Part shown: positions 33,045-44,035 of the stretch, piece by piece | How the letters are laid out: each line of letters opens with the position of its first letter | Position numbering within the stretch: the first letter of the stretch is position 1 | The notes under the pieces: generated by a model | What the model was told of the DNA's origin: nothing | The model's input: only the letters and a program-made list of their open reading frames with translations | Databases searched by the model: none | Program-made: the position numbers and the translations under genes | Assembly (NCBI GenBank): GCA_944739405.2 | Contig: OX123182.2 | Span: forward strand, 96,216,051-96,280,050 | Reading direction: 5' to 3' | Source of the DNA: Euclidia mi | Taxonomy: Eukaryota > Arthropoda > Insecta > Lepidoptera > Erebidae | DNA: 64,000 nucleotides

Positions 33045-33215
33045 TAAGATCGAGTGCGCGCGGCTGATGCCACAATAGGAAGAGAATTTATCAGACCGTC
33101 GCGACCGACAACTGTTGAATCAATCACCATGAACCGTCGGTAAAACGTAGATACAGCCCAATCAATAAAGTAAGAGAGCCCTAAAGGATGGCCTTAAGTA
33201 AAAACACACGCTTAT

Positions 33216-33372
33216 TACAGCCTTTCGAAATCCACTGCAGGACTTAGACCTTTCCTAATTTGCGTCATAAAAGCATTAGGAGCTAATTGGAGGATTTGGG
33301 TTAGGTACCACGCTGATTAGCAGATGGTATACAATTTGATGTTAGGTTTTCCGACTCTTCACAGACATACCA
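33216..33372 (-). mobile_element. SINE with an RTE-like 3' tail, family D, worn
   Basis: The plus strand shows CAGCCTTTCGAAATCCACTG and ACTTAGACCTTTCC. These correspond to the CTGCTGGACATAGGCC tail that also ends the RTE coding region at 48260-48300. The inner part, with ACCACGCTGATTAGC, matches the better copies at 39463-39600 and 53806-54042. Confidence 0.6.
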
Positions 33373-33538
33373 TGTTTTCATGTATTTTCCATAGTAGTGA
33401 AACTTACTATACTAGTATTTTTAATCCCTTACTAAAGCTGGAGACTGATTCAGTCAAATGACTGAGCCAAGTGTTGCAGTTGCGCCGTGCCGTTTTACTG
33501 GTCCTATTCAGGCATTACTAATTTCTTTGATTTTGTTT

Positions 33539-33793
33539 TATAGACTCTCGCCTGTATCCCCTAAGGGGAAGGCAGAGTGTGGGTGTTATATTACACCCAT
33601 ATTTCGCCATGAATTATTAGGTCACACGTTATAGGGGGCGAACGTTTAATATTGCCGTTACCGAGCACATCACTAGACTCCGTGCTGCTACTGAGAATTC
33701 CGAAAAACTCAGTAACACTTTTACCCGACCCGGGAATCGAACCCGGGACCTCCGATCAGTAGTCGCATGCGCTGTCCACTGGACCACGGAGGC
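33539..33793 (-). mobile_element. tRNA-derived SINE, family A, near full length
   Basis: Minus strand: head GCCTCCGTGGTCCAGTGGAC (A-box), B-box GGTTCGATTCCC, then a body with TTCTCAGTAGCAGCACGGAG and GTAACGGCAATA, and a tail CTCTGCCTTCCCCTTAGGGG ending AGAGTCTATA. A second near-full copy is at 53228-53498. The head folds partly like a tRNA, but it is followed by a SINE body and repeated elsewhere, so it is not a tRNA gene. Confidence 0.85.
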
Positions 33794-34939
33794 AGTTTTC
33801 TTTTACTCATATAAATTATACTACATATTAATAATATAATATAATTATATAAATTATACTACTCATACTTATTAATTAGCATAACAAAAAGTCTATAATC
33901 TTATCTCCCTAAAGTTGCTTTGTCACTTGCATTTTTGTTCCAATATTATTGTTATCCGAAAAATTAATATTGTACAATACTCGTATAAACAATAGCCAAG
34001 TACAATCACAGATACAAAACCTAATTAATTGTACTAAGCTTCACTTGAATCAACTGCAATGCATTACCGTTCTCTGAACTTAACTTTATCTCCTTAGATT
34101 AACGTAATGTATAAGAATGGGTGATCAATTTGGGTTAATTTACTAGACGGGCCGTTTTGGGTACAAATGAGAAAATTATCGAACGTTGAATGGAATGAAA
34201 TGGGTTCCGAAGGTGTTGCTGACATCAGTTAATTTTAGATTTAGGAAGACTATTTTTAAAGTACCACTAGATTAGCCCACATGCTTGAACTTATGTAACT
34301 GACTTAATCGCTGGTCATTTTCTTATAGCTTTAGCTATTAAATGCGTTAAGGTAAGTACTTCTGTATTGTTTGACTTTTCAATACAACTATTTGCGTAGT
34401 ACCGATACTTTTCTGTCAAGTGATTTTCATAATGAGTAAATCCACTTTATTTTTACATTGACAAAATTTTGCTCGCATTCCTCTGCCGTGGATGATGGTT
34501 ATCGCCCTATTCTATGGATAAGTTATAAGTAAAAGCGCAAATGTATTCATGAATTTTAAATTTTAAAGAATAACAAACATCCATCACAATATATCCTCGA
34601 CTTTTTAATGGTAGTAAAACGTTTTCAAATTTATTTTAGGTTTATGTTTGTTTAGTGTTTATATTCGTAATGATTAAGCAATATGTATCTCTCATGGAAT
34701 TCGTACTTCATTAGCTACAGTCATATTAGAAAAACTCGAAATTCAAGAATAATTTAGAACGTTTCTTGGTTGTCGCAAAATCAGGAACTTCATGCACATC
34801 AATATCGATACCGCTTGCCATAGGCAGTAATTCGTAATGCGCGCGGTCACGACGCTATTCACTATGCCCCGACTGTAGAAGCTGTAAATTCCGCGGAGAA
34901 TACTTGTGTTACACATAAAGCTGTATCAAATATATATTA
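33794..34939. other. Anonymous AT-rich DNA
   Basis: No repeat or coding region could be named between the SINE and the start of the CR1/Jockey-group reverse transcriptase. The right part may include worn 5' sequence of that element. Confidence 0.45.
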
Positions 34940-35506
34940 TTACTAGGAAAACTGATGTTGCTCAGCCATTTAACAATTTCTTCATAAACATACCAGTGAA
35001 CACAACCAGCTGTCTAGATTAATGTCCAAGCAAAGCAGAAATACATGACATACTGAAGGTATTTAAGACACTTAACAATAAAAAATCTGTTGACTTATGG
35101 AGCATTTCTGTTAAACTTGTTCAACACATTATTTCTAGCTTAGCTCCATATTTAGCTGCAATATTCAACAGATGCGTAGATACAGGGGTATTTCCTGATC
35201 TAATGAAACACAGTAAAGTGATACCATTATTCAAAAAGGGATCCAAGAGCGACCCTTGTAATTTTCGGCCAATTTCTATCTTGCCTACTATTAGTAAAAT
35301 TTTTAAAAAGATTATTTTTCATCAATTAGAGGGCCACTTTTACACAAATAATTTATTTCACAGTGAGCAGTATGGCTTCACTAAGGGTCGCTCCACCGTT
35401 GATGCCGGTGTTACTTTGTTAAAGCATATTTTTAATGCTTGGTAAAACTCGAAGGATGCCATTGGTGTTTTTTGTGACTTGTCCAAAGCGTTTGATTTTC
35501 TGGAAC
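34940..35506 (+). pseudogene. CR1/Jockey-group reverse transcriptase, N-terminal half
   Basis: From about 35029 the frame reads EIHDILKVFKTLNNKKSVDLW, VFPDLMKHSKVIPLFKKGSK, FRPISILPTISKIFKKI and YGFTKGRST, then motif A as CDLSKAFD after a TAA near 35443. The coding is cut at the ATAA target of the 35511-37389 insertion and resumes at 37394. The endonuclease half is absent, so the copy is 5' truncated. Confidence 0.85.
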
Positions 35507-35510
35507 ATAA

Positions 35511-37389
35511 CCGCTTGAACGCGCACAAGTGACTATTTTCCATTTTTGCAAAAACAGATGAGCGCGTAAGCTGTCAGTTTTCCCACGCTTTTCCGCTGCG
35601 CACTAATCTGTTTGTGGAACTCGAATAACTTAACCGATTGCGGTACGTTGCATGTCAATAGACGCGTAATTAAATGAGCTTTCCAATGACATAAATTAAA
35701 ACCATATAATATGGTTGAAACCCACGCACGGGCAGTATAAAGTGAAAATTAGAATTTTTTTCCGCCATTTTTGAGCGCGATTTTATATTTCTGACATATT
35801 CCTTTTTCTCGTCGTTTTTTATTATTTGAGGTATATAAGTATTATACATAGTTAGAAAGGTTTTTTAATTTACTTTTAGAGAAAATAAATATAATGAAAA
35901 GAAACATTTTAATATTAAACATAAAAAAGAAAACAAAGATTTTTTTTTAATTGACGCTAATTTTCATATTTTATTTTTTAAAATACCGTTTTATGTTATA
36001 TATCAGATTTAAACCTAGATAACTTTCTTTCCAACTAGATTTCCAAGTATAAAAACCAATTTTAATAAGAATCTGATAAGAATTATTTTTATTGGAACCT
36101 GCACAGTTGTTTACTTTTTCCCGCCAAAAAAACTGAAGTTCCCGCCAAAATTTTCGATGGCTAATATCTCATAAATAATAATTATGAGTATTATATATTT
36201 CATCAAAGGTTTATTTATAAACTCATAATAAAAAAATGATACAACGCATAAATGTAACCTTATAAAATAAAATTACGTTCTTACGATAATTGTTTGTCTA
36301 TATTGAAATTAAACTACAGTTTACGGATTTTATCGCGTTGTATTGGTTTCATTAAGTTATTACATTTGAAACTAAAGATCTAGAAACTATATTTTTAATT
36401 TATTACTAGCCGACGTTTCGAATTCTTTACAGAATTCATGTTCACGGCAGACTGAGGTGATATTTGTCTTTTTCTTGAATGTATAAGTTATCTCAAAGTA
36501 TCCGAACTTTTTTCAACTACTGGTGTTACTATTTACGCAGAATGAGCTCACAGTGTCCTTAGGTCTTCTGGTGACTTTGTCCTTCTTGGGTTTCATTAGC
36601 CTTATGACAGGGTCCCAAGCTGGAGGAACATTCCAACCATCTTCCCTATTGAAATTAGGGTGTTTTTTTAATTTCAATAGCCTCTCGTATCATCCTTGGA
36701 AGAAAACGATGTTCTTTTGCGAGTATCTGTGGTTGATCAAATCGCAGGTAGTGGTTGGGTCCTTGTTCCACATGTTCACACACAGCAGACTATAATTAAA
36801 ATTAATTGTTTGTCTATAATTAAAGTAATACACATTTTATTTTTTTTGCAGTAACTTCATAATTAATCAGTTAATTTACAATAAAAACATAAAAGTATGA
36901 TATATAATTACATAATTTGTTTACAATGATGTTTTTAATCCATAATTACGCCCCGCGCGCGGAATGCAAAGTCAGCGAAATATATATTTTTTTTCAAATG
37001 CTTACATCAAAATAATTTTCTCCAAGTATTGCTATAACTTTATTTTATAACATAGATAATATCACCAGGTACCTGAAAATACAACAACAAACCAGATTCA
37101 GCTTATACTTTTATTATGATAAACAAAAGTGTCGAGTAAGTCGGTAAAGACGACATTGTTTACGTTACGGCCGCTCGCCTAAAGTAAACATTTCATTCAA
37201 ACGTAATTTGTTTTGTACCATTAGAATGAGTCATTCATTAGGTTGCAGAAAAATAAACACCACTACTCTCAAGTTATTAACAAAAGCACAAAAACTAATT
37301 AATTGAGCGCGCCCGTCTTTAACTGGCGGCGCGCACTTTAAATTTGTCGATGCTGAGTAAGCACTTTAAAATGGTGAGCGGTCAAGCGG
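35511..37389. mobile_element. 1.88-kb inverted-repeat element with 4-bp target duplication, unclassified
   Basis: The ends are CCGCTTGAACGCGCAC and GTGAGCGGTCAAGCGG, imperfect inverse copies (14 of 16). Perfect ATAA copies flank it at 35507-35510 and 37390-37393. The reverse transcriptase frame on both sides would join across a single ATAA, which confirms the boundaries. No transposase was found; the interior is AT-rich and includes a Penelope-like fragment. A 4-bp duplication occurs in several cut-and-paste groups, and the CCGCTTG end does not match one that I know. Confidence 0.8.
36400..36805 (-). pseudogene. Penelope-like element fragment: GIY-YIG end and long-repeat scrap
   Basis: Minus strand from about 36800 encodes HFLPRMIREAIEIKKHPNFN-like sequence (exactly RFLPRMIREAIEIKKHPNFN) with REDGW and AWDPVI downstream. 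This is the characteristic C-terminus of Penelope-like reverse transcriptase fused to a GIY-YIG endonuclease. The catalytic parts are absent. Beyond the stop, at 36405-36470, the minus strand reads GAATTCGAAACGTCGGCTAG, which looks like the repeat that carries hammerhead-type ribozymes in these elements. Confidence 0.75.
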
Positions 37390-37393
37390 ATAA

Positions 37394-38455
37394 TACACTT
37401 TTACGTAAATTGAAACTTTATGGTATTAGAGATACCGAACTCAGTCTTGTTGCCAGCTACCTTAGAGATAGAATTCAGTATGTAGATGTTAATGGGAGTA
37501 GGTCTCTCTAGGTTTGCCAATAGGAATGAGCGTTCCACAGGGCTCTATTCTCGATCCATTTCTTTTTTAATATATATTAATGATTTGCTGTTCTTTGTTC
37601 AAAATTTATGTGATATTGTTTTGTTTGCCGACGATACGTCACTAATTTTTAAAGTTGATCGCAATTCAAGTAACTTTGATACCGTCAATAACACTCTTGC
37701 ACAAGTATTAGATTGGTTTTCGACAAATAATTTGGTACTCAACCCTAGCAAAACCAAATGTGTTAAATTATCTTTGCCTAATGTCAAAAGTGTTCCTACT
37801 AATTAAATATAATTTTAAATAAGGAAACAATTCAACTAGTCGAATCAACCGTATTCTTAGGTCTAACTTTAGATAGTAAGCTTCAGTGGGGTGCCCAAAT
37901 ATCCTGTCTCGCAGTCAAACTTAGTTTTGCAGCGTTTGCAGTTAGAAAAGTTAGGGAACTCACAGATAAAGATACTGCTAGACTAGTTTACTTTAGTTAT
38001 TTTCACAGCGTAATGTCTAACGGTATAATGTTGTGGGGTACAGCTGCTGATGAACAGACTATTTTTGTCATTCAAAAGAGGGCCATACGTGCAATTTATA
38101 AGTTAAGTGCTACAGTTTTTTTACGTGATAAATTTAAAGAAGTAGATATATTTACAGTTGCATCGCAATATATATATGCTAACTTAATGTACATTATGAA
38201 TAACTTAATTCTATACCGCAAAAATAGTGATTTGCACAAAGTGAACACAAGGAATAAGCATAAACTAGTGGGTACTAACTACCGTTTACATAAAGTTCAG
38301 AACTCATTTGCAGGGATTGGTATACAATTTTTCAACAAATTGCCTCTTGATATAATGAATGAGGTGAAACCCATGCACAAATACAAGCGGACAATTAGGA
38401 ATTTTCTTTTGCAAAGGGGTTATTACACTATTAAGGAATTTTTAAATGATAAAGT
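37394..38455 (+). pseudogene. CR1/Jockey-group reverse transcriptase, C-terminal half
   Basis: Resumes with TLLRKLKLYGIRDTELSLV, motif B as SVPQGSILDP, and the catalytic LFADDTSLIF. The thumb follows (VLDWFSTNNLVLNPSKT, FLGLTLDSKLQWG). It then has a conserved C-terminal domain: YFSYFHSVMSNGIMLWG, IFVIQKRAIRAIYKL and YYTIKEFLNDK. Stops near 37510-37525, 37570 and 37805 and small shifts break it. It is the end of the element split by the inverted-repeat insertion. Confidence 0.88.
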
Positions 38456-38575
38456 CAAAGTCAAAGTCAAAATCCTTTATTCATTTAGATCACAAAGTGA
38501 CACTTATGAACGTCAAATTTAAAACATTATTACTGATAAGACACCATGGGGATAGGCTTAGGCTATGTTTTCTTT
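38453..38575 (-). mobile_element. LINE 3' end with (TTTGAC)n tail
   Basis: On the minus strand the sequence ends AATAAAGGATTTTGAC followed by further TTTGAC units. It is a poly-adenylation-like signal and a simple-repeat tail. A matching end on the plus strand is at 45420-45475. It abuts the end of the reverse transcriptase on its left. Confidence 0.7.
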
Positions 38576-39137
38576 TCGGACCGTTTAATATAATTGTTAT
38601 ATAGATTTATTAAATTCTCGTTTTGATAAGTGACATGTTAAGTGGAGGTGCCTCGTGAACACGTGATTTAGCAGGATTTGGATTTTTTTATGATTTGTTG
38701 AATGTAGTTTAACATCATTTATCCCTGATTATATCATTGTTCAATTGTCACCTTCACACAATTCTTTCTACATTTGCATTCCTTCACGCGTTCCACTAAT
38801 TTATATTAATAATAACGATCTGGAAAGTGGAGGTAATTGGCGGTCATGGTCAGTATACCAATAGATTGTTTATTACTGCCGGTTCGTATACCGTTGTCGT
38901 CATGCTCACTAAAATGTCATTTCTTGTGGTGGCGTCGTGTGTCGGGTCATCCCTGTCCCTCTAATATGGCGACAGGGATGATGGCTGGCCCATGCGTCAT
39001 ACTCGTGAACGGTTGCTACTTGCGACGACTGGTCGATGACGGTCTTGCGGCTGGTATTAAATTTTAATATTTAACTGCATCATTTCCATCATGGTTCTGA
39101 TCACTTTCGCAGATTGCCTGCATTATTCGGTATACAT
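38576..39137. other. Unassigned; left flank of Gypsy element 2
   Basis: A more GC-rich part at 38830-39060 holds a short inverted repeat, CATCCCTGTC and GACAGGGATG. No ORF with a known domain is present. Confidence 0.4.
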
Positions 39138-39233
39138 TGTTACGAGCTGGTGTTCGGGGATAAATTAAATTGCTATGCCACTAAAACTGCACTTTATTTA
39201 TTATTTTGTACACTTAATTTCCAACACTAATAA

Positions 39234-39391
39234 CAAGTCAGAAGCACCCTTAACAGAAGAGCATGCATGAGAAACTTGATGGGAGTGAGTGAAGCAAGTG
39301 AGGTATGTCAGGATCGTTGCAAATGGCGTTCCGTAGTCTCTGCCTACCCCTCCGGGAAACAGGCGTGAGTCTATGTATGTATGTATGTATG
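39234..39391 (+). mobile_element. SINE, family B, with target duplication
   Basis: Flanked by TAATAA at 39228-39233 and 39392-39397. The body holds AACTTGATGGGAGTGAGTGA and GGATCGTTGCAAATGGCG. The tail CTCTGCCTACCCCTCCGGGA then (TATG)n is shared with family A, which suggests mobilisation by the same LINE. No tRNA head is seen. Another copy is at 59783-59912. Confidence 0.85.
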
Positions 39392-39462
39392 TAATAAAAC
39401 ACTATTTCACACTACTAGAAAACACTTCGAACTCACTTCCTTTCGCCAATCTTGATTGCTTT

Positions 39463-39637
39463 CTGTCATCATCATTCGCCTTTAACAGTCCACTGCTGGA
39501 CTAGGCCTCTCCTTTGAAAGGAGGAATTGGCCTACTATACCACGCTGGCCAAACGGGTTGGTATAGGGTTTGTATCAAGTTTTCCTTCTCTTACAGTGCT
39601 GTTCTCTGCATAATATGCTCCCTTTATCTATTCTATT
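39463..39637 (-). mobile_element. SINE, family D, in a Gypsy LTR
   Basis: The plus strand shows CATCATCATTCG, then CAGTCCACTGCTGGACTAGG (the RTE-like tail in reverse), a CTCCTTTGAAAGGAG palindrome, and ACCACGCTGGCCAAACGGGT. The opposite-strand copy at 53806-54042 confirms the body. Its right edge merges with LTR sequence at about 39637. Confidence 0.75.
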
Positions 39638-39829
39638 CTCTATCTATTCTAGCCTTTCCGAGAAAATTCTCGAAACAGTCGGGAAAAGTCGATACAGCAA
39701 AACCATCTAGTAGAGAGTAGATGAAATACCTTTAAACTACCGATACATCAACTCTCTTCTAGTTCTCTCATTCACCGATAGAATGCGTTATTTTCAAACA
39801 TCGCCATTCGTTAGACCCATAGTAACGAG

Positions 39830-40998
39830 CCAACCGGTCCACATGAACTATCTTCGATGCACCTCGCGACCCCTTCTGGATTCGATAGGTGACGCCTTTC
39901 ATCCTGTTAGGTAATTATGCGATATGCCCCGTCCCATCTGGCTTGTAACTTAGGCGATTTACCTTTGCTACGTACTGGGTTATGAAGCTACGCCAATGAC
40001 CCCTGATCGAAGCCTTTGTGGTTCGCCCTCCGGTCGTAGCGAGTCTTCATCTTTACAGACATCTGTTGTCCTGGCTCTCTGATGTGCTCGTATACATCGT
40101 TCATCTTGTCGCGTAGCTCAGTCACGTAATTCGTAATACTACGCGGAGATTCTGGCGGAATACCGGTGATTAAGTCTGCTGGTAAACGGAGTTCTCTTCC
40201 ACAATTGGCAAATGCTGGTGTTATTCCTGTGGCTTCGTGGACCGCACTGCGATATGACAGGAGAAATGGTTAGATGTGCTTGTCCCAATCTCTTTGTTTG
40301 CTCTCCACGACCTTTGCCAGGTACCTTTCCAGTGTTTGGTTAAACCATTCAACCATGCCATTTGATTGCAGGTGATAAGCCTTGGTCCTGCTTTTATGTG
40401 CACCCATCACACGACAAGTCTCCTTGAACACCTCAGATTCGAAGTTCCGGCCTTGATCGCTATGGATTTCACAGGGCACACCAAACCGGCAAAAGACTTC
40501 ATGCACCAACTTATTTGCCTCTGTGGTAGCTTCTTGATTTGGTATTGCAAACACTTCAAGCCACTTCGTGAAGTAATCCATCACACCAAGAAGTTCTGTT
40601 TCCGTCCTGGCTCTCAGGAAATGGCCCAGCGACATCCAACGCTATGCGCTCCCATGGGGCTCCCACATTGTACACCGTAAATGCACCTCTGCTACAAGTA
40701 TGTGGCCCTTTGACAGCCGCACAACTTATGCATTTGCGGCACCAATCCTCGACGTCATCCCGACGGTGGAGCCAATAAAACCGCTCCCGGATCTTAGTAA
40801 GCGTCTTCTTAACTCCCATGTGACCTCCAGAAGCACCATTGTGATAGAGCTGCAAGACTTCCGGCACCTTAGTTTTGGGCAGTACCATTTGCAAATGGCA
40901 CTGGTTACCGCGAGCGTTTTCCCATTTGCGGCACAGAACTCCATCCTGGACAACCAAGCTTCCCACTGTGCCCAATAACTCTTGGTGATAGGGCTCAT
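39830..40998 (-). pseudogene. Gypsy element 2 integrase
   Basis: The H2C2 zinc motif appears as LYHNGASGGHMG then CRKCISC. The core has Asp in IALDVAGPF, Asp in IHSDQGRNF and Glu in MVEWFNQTL, the DDE triad. Frame changes lie near 40600 and 40300. The C-terminal part (40230-39830) has HEATGITPAF, LPADLITG and KLQARWDGAY. Strand transfer of element DNA is its role in the family. The gene is broken. Confidence 0.88.
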
Positions 40999-41181
40999 TG
41001 CTGCAATATCACTCCATTTGGGCCTAGGAGCGCCTGGTTTCTTCCATTCAAGAATCGGCTATATGTCCTTGTCGTATTGCTGAGCACTCTGCAAAGCTTC
41101 TTTCCATTCGTCGCTAAGATCCGTCTTGAACATCCTCACTAGCACTGCCTGCTTTGCTTCCTTTCGGGTACAGTGCTTGCA

Positions 41182-42700
41182 CTAGTCGGGACACGGCCTA
41201 TGCAATAGGGCATCTGCGTTACTATGGAACTTGACACTGCGATGTTGTATTACAAAATCAAACTCTTGCAGTAGTTCAATCCATCTGGCTACTTGTCCTT
41301 CTGGGTCCTTAAATTGAAGTAGCCATTTCAGCGCAGCGTGGTCGGTTCGCAGGTGGAATTTACGCCCTAACAAATATTTGTTGAAATGCTGCAATGTCTT
41401 TACTACAGCCAAGAGTTCCCGCCCGGTGACGCAGTAGTTTCTTTCGGGTTTGGATAAGGCCTTGCTGAAGTATGCTATAACAACTCCTTGATCACCTTTC
41501 TTTTGTGACAGCACGCCGCCAATTCCAGTGTTACTGGCATCTGTGTCAACTATGAATTCATGCTCATTTTCAGGGTTGCCTAGGATAGGTTCAGTACACA
41601 GATGTTCCTTGAGTTTCTGGAATGCAACGTCGCAGCTCTCATTCCAACAGAACTGTACTCTGTCTTCGGTGAGCTTATGAAGAGGTCGAGCAATGTCAGC
41701 AAAGTTCTTTACAAATAGTCGATAGGAGGAGCATAATCCGAGGAATGCTCTGACCTGCGTTTTGTTATCTGGTACTGGCCATTCCTTCACGGCAATGATC
41801 TTATTCGGGTCGGTTTGAATACCTTCCTCCGAGACCACATGTCCTAGAAAGTTCACTTGCCGTCTGAATAACGCACATTTCTTCGGACTCAGCTTTAAAT
41901 TAGCTCCTCGTATCTGACAGCACTTGCTCCAAGTTTTGAAGGTGATCCTGGATGGTGCGCCCCACGATGATGATGTCATCCAAGTAGACCAGGTAGGCGT
42001 CTCCAATCAATCCCATAAGCACTCGCTCCATCAGTCTCTCAAAAGTAGCCGGAGCGTTGCACAATCCAAAGGGCATGACGTTAAATTGCCACAATCCTTT
42101 GCCTGTGGAGAATGCCGTCTTCTCCTTGTCTCGAGTATCTATTTCCAGCTGCCAGTAGCCACTTTTTAGATCTAAGGTAGAAAACCACTTCATCCCCGTC
42201 AGCGTATCCAGTGTGTCATCGATCCTTGGCAGTGGGAGCTGTCCTTCTTCGTGATGTCATTTAATCGGCGGTAGTCTACACAAAAGCGCATGCTGCCATC
42301 TTTCTTCTTAACTAGCACAACCGGAGAGCACCATGGGCTAGACGAAAGCTAGATTACACCTTCCTTCACCATACCGTCGATCATTAGCTTCCACTTCTCG
42401 TTCTCGTGCCACTGGCACACGTCCTGGCCTCTGGCGAAACGGTGCTTCACTTCCCGTGTTTATTTTGTGCTGGACTAGTGCTGTCTTCCCTATGTCGGCA
42501 TCACTAGTCGAGAAAACATCGGCGAACCGGTCCAACATCCTCTCAGCCTTGGTCTTCTCTTCATCTGACAGGGCACCCTGGCAGTCCACCAAAAGTGAAG
42601 ACACGTCGAATCGTGCACCTTGAACCTTGGCGCTGGTAGGTTGCTCTTGACATTTACGCATCCAAGCTGCTCCTTCATAGGTTCCCAATTCAGTCCCTTT
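41182..42700 (-). pseudogene. Gypsy element 2 reverse transcriptase and RNase H
   Basis: A connecting segment (DRFADVFSTSDADIGKT, QHKINTGSEAPFRQRP) leads into a reverse transcriptase with STLDLKSGYWQ motif A, FGLCNAPATFERLM motif B and YLVYLDDIIIVG motif C. Downstream are FLGHVVSEEGIQTDP and an RNase H with FIVDTDASNTGIGG, GRELLAVVKTL, RTDHAALKWLL and a final NADALLHRP. Frame changes occur near 42340 and 41930. All catalytic residues are still visible. Confidence 0.9.
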
Positions 42701-42729
42701 CTTGAGCGACACTTCCTTGTCACTTGCAT

Positions 42730-43326
42730 TCATTGCGCGTACCGATAAAACTTTGGTACCCCTGGTTTTGGTACCCCGCGGTATTTCTCTAGGCCTTCGA
42801 TAAATACGCAACGGTTCCCCTGACCCGAATTCCCTGGTAGACAAACTGGTACAACCGTTTCCGACCGCGGCTGAAGAATAACATTCTTCAGGCAGTACAC
42901 TTTTCCTGTAGTTGCACCTTCCATGAAGACGTCTTCTGAGCCACATTTCAACACTCCTTGGTTAACATCGATCTCACAGCGATGCTTCCGCATGAAGTCT
43001 AGGCCCAGGATGCAGTCGTCCACTATATCGGCCACGAGGACTTTGTGACGGTAAACATAGTTGCCTAGCTTCAGATCCACCTCCTTTTCTCCTCGGACGG
43101 TTATGTGCTGATCGGTAGCTGTTCTCAGATTCACACATTTACTGTTCCTGAAGCAGCCCCTAAGAACCCGTCTTGCGAGATGAAAACCGACGACTGTCCG
43201 AGAAGCACCCGTGTCCAATGTCAGCTTGCATGGTGCTCTGTAAATTTCGCCTTCTATGATCAGGCTGTTCCCGTCACTTGATTGCGAGATCAAGATACTT
43301 GGGGCTCTTCCATTACCAGCCAGCAC
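42730..43326 (-). pseudogene. Gypsy element 2 protease
   Basis: Retropepsin-like domain with the active site as LTLDTGASRTVVG and the C-terminal DCILGLDFMRKHR block. Downstream residues (QPRSETVVPVCLPG) match the linker usually found between protease and reverse transcriptase in Gypsy elements with DTGAS. It overlaps in another frame with the start of the linker near 42900. Confidence 0.85.
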
Positions 43327-43424
43327 CCGCCCCGCAGTCCTGGCTTCTACTCGTTTCCCTGCTATCGCTGCCTGGCAGGCACATCAGGCGACCCCTTTAT
43401 TGGAGACAGGGTCTCACCAGGCTG

Positions 43425-43968
43425 CCTACGTTTTGGGCAGCTCGAACGGATATGAACTCTTTCCCCGCAGTTGTAGCACCTAGGTTACGACACAACTTCC
43501 CTGATGCGGGGACCTCGATCGTTGCATCGTAATGATTCCACCTCCAGAGCGTGGGCTAAAGCATCCTTGAGGTCCTTGAAGTGCCCAAGCCTCACTGCTG
43601 CTCTTACCTCCAGGTCCCGGATCCCATCCGTAAACGCCTGTACGAGGTTCCCGTCAATAAGCGCAGGCGACGACTGGTATGCCTTCCTGACCAGCTTTTC
43701 CACCTCTAGAGCCCACTGCTGCAGAGTTTCTCCGGTGCGTTGTGTCCTGTCCTTCAGCTGAGCACGATACACATGTTCGAGGTGCGCGTCTCCGTATCTC
43801 GCCTCCAGCGCCTCCAGAAGCTTCTCGTAGGTGACCTCTTGCCCGAGTGCCTCCACCACTGTCAAGGCCCGGTCGCGAAGGCCCAAGGTTAGGGTGGTTA
43901 AAGCCTGTTCTTAATTCCACCCATTTGATCGCATCACAGCCTCGAACTGGATCTTGTATGCCGACCAT
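43425..43968 (-). pseudogene. Gypsy element 2 Gag capsid part and zinc knuckle
   Basis: The frame from 43886 to 43485 reads LEALEARYGDAHLEHVYRAQ, RTGETLQQWALEVEKLVRKA and FTDGIRDLEVRAAVRLG, a Retrotrans_gag-like capsid. After a stop the minus strand continues to CYNCGERVHIRSSC, a complete CX2CX4HX4C knuckle near 43425-43470. These bind RNA and assemble particles in related elements. The region upstream of 43886 is frame-shifted. Confidence 0.82.
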
Positions 43969-44035
43969 AATGACAAGCCATCAAATGGTGGAACCTTAAC
44001 GCTGGCTAAACCACGAGGTGCTACAGCCGCTGATG

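Larger units (their letters stand above)
39138..39815 (-). repeat. Gypsy element 2, 3' LTR with insertions
   Basis: Matches the 5' LTR but contains a family B SINE at 39234-39391 with perfect TAATAA duplications, and a family D SINE at about 39463-39637 that replaced part of the LTR. The LTR starts TGTTACGAGC. These insertions occurred after the element integrated. Confidence 0.9.

Noticed and set aside
33720..33793. tRNA gene on the minus strand
   Set aside because: A- and B-boxes are good, but the stretch continues into a SINE body with a repeated tail, and the same structure occurs at 53228. The anticodon arm does not fold convincingly.
39376..39393. CRISPR-like or microsatellite array
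   Set aside because: The repeated TATG is a SINE tail, and no spaced direct repeats of the CRISPR kind exist in the window.
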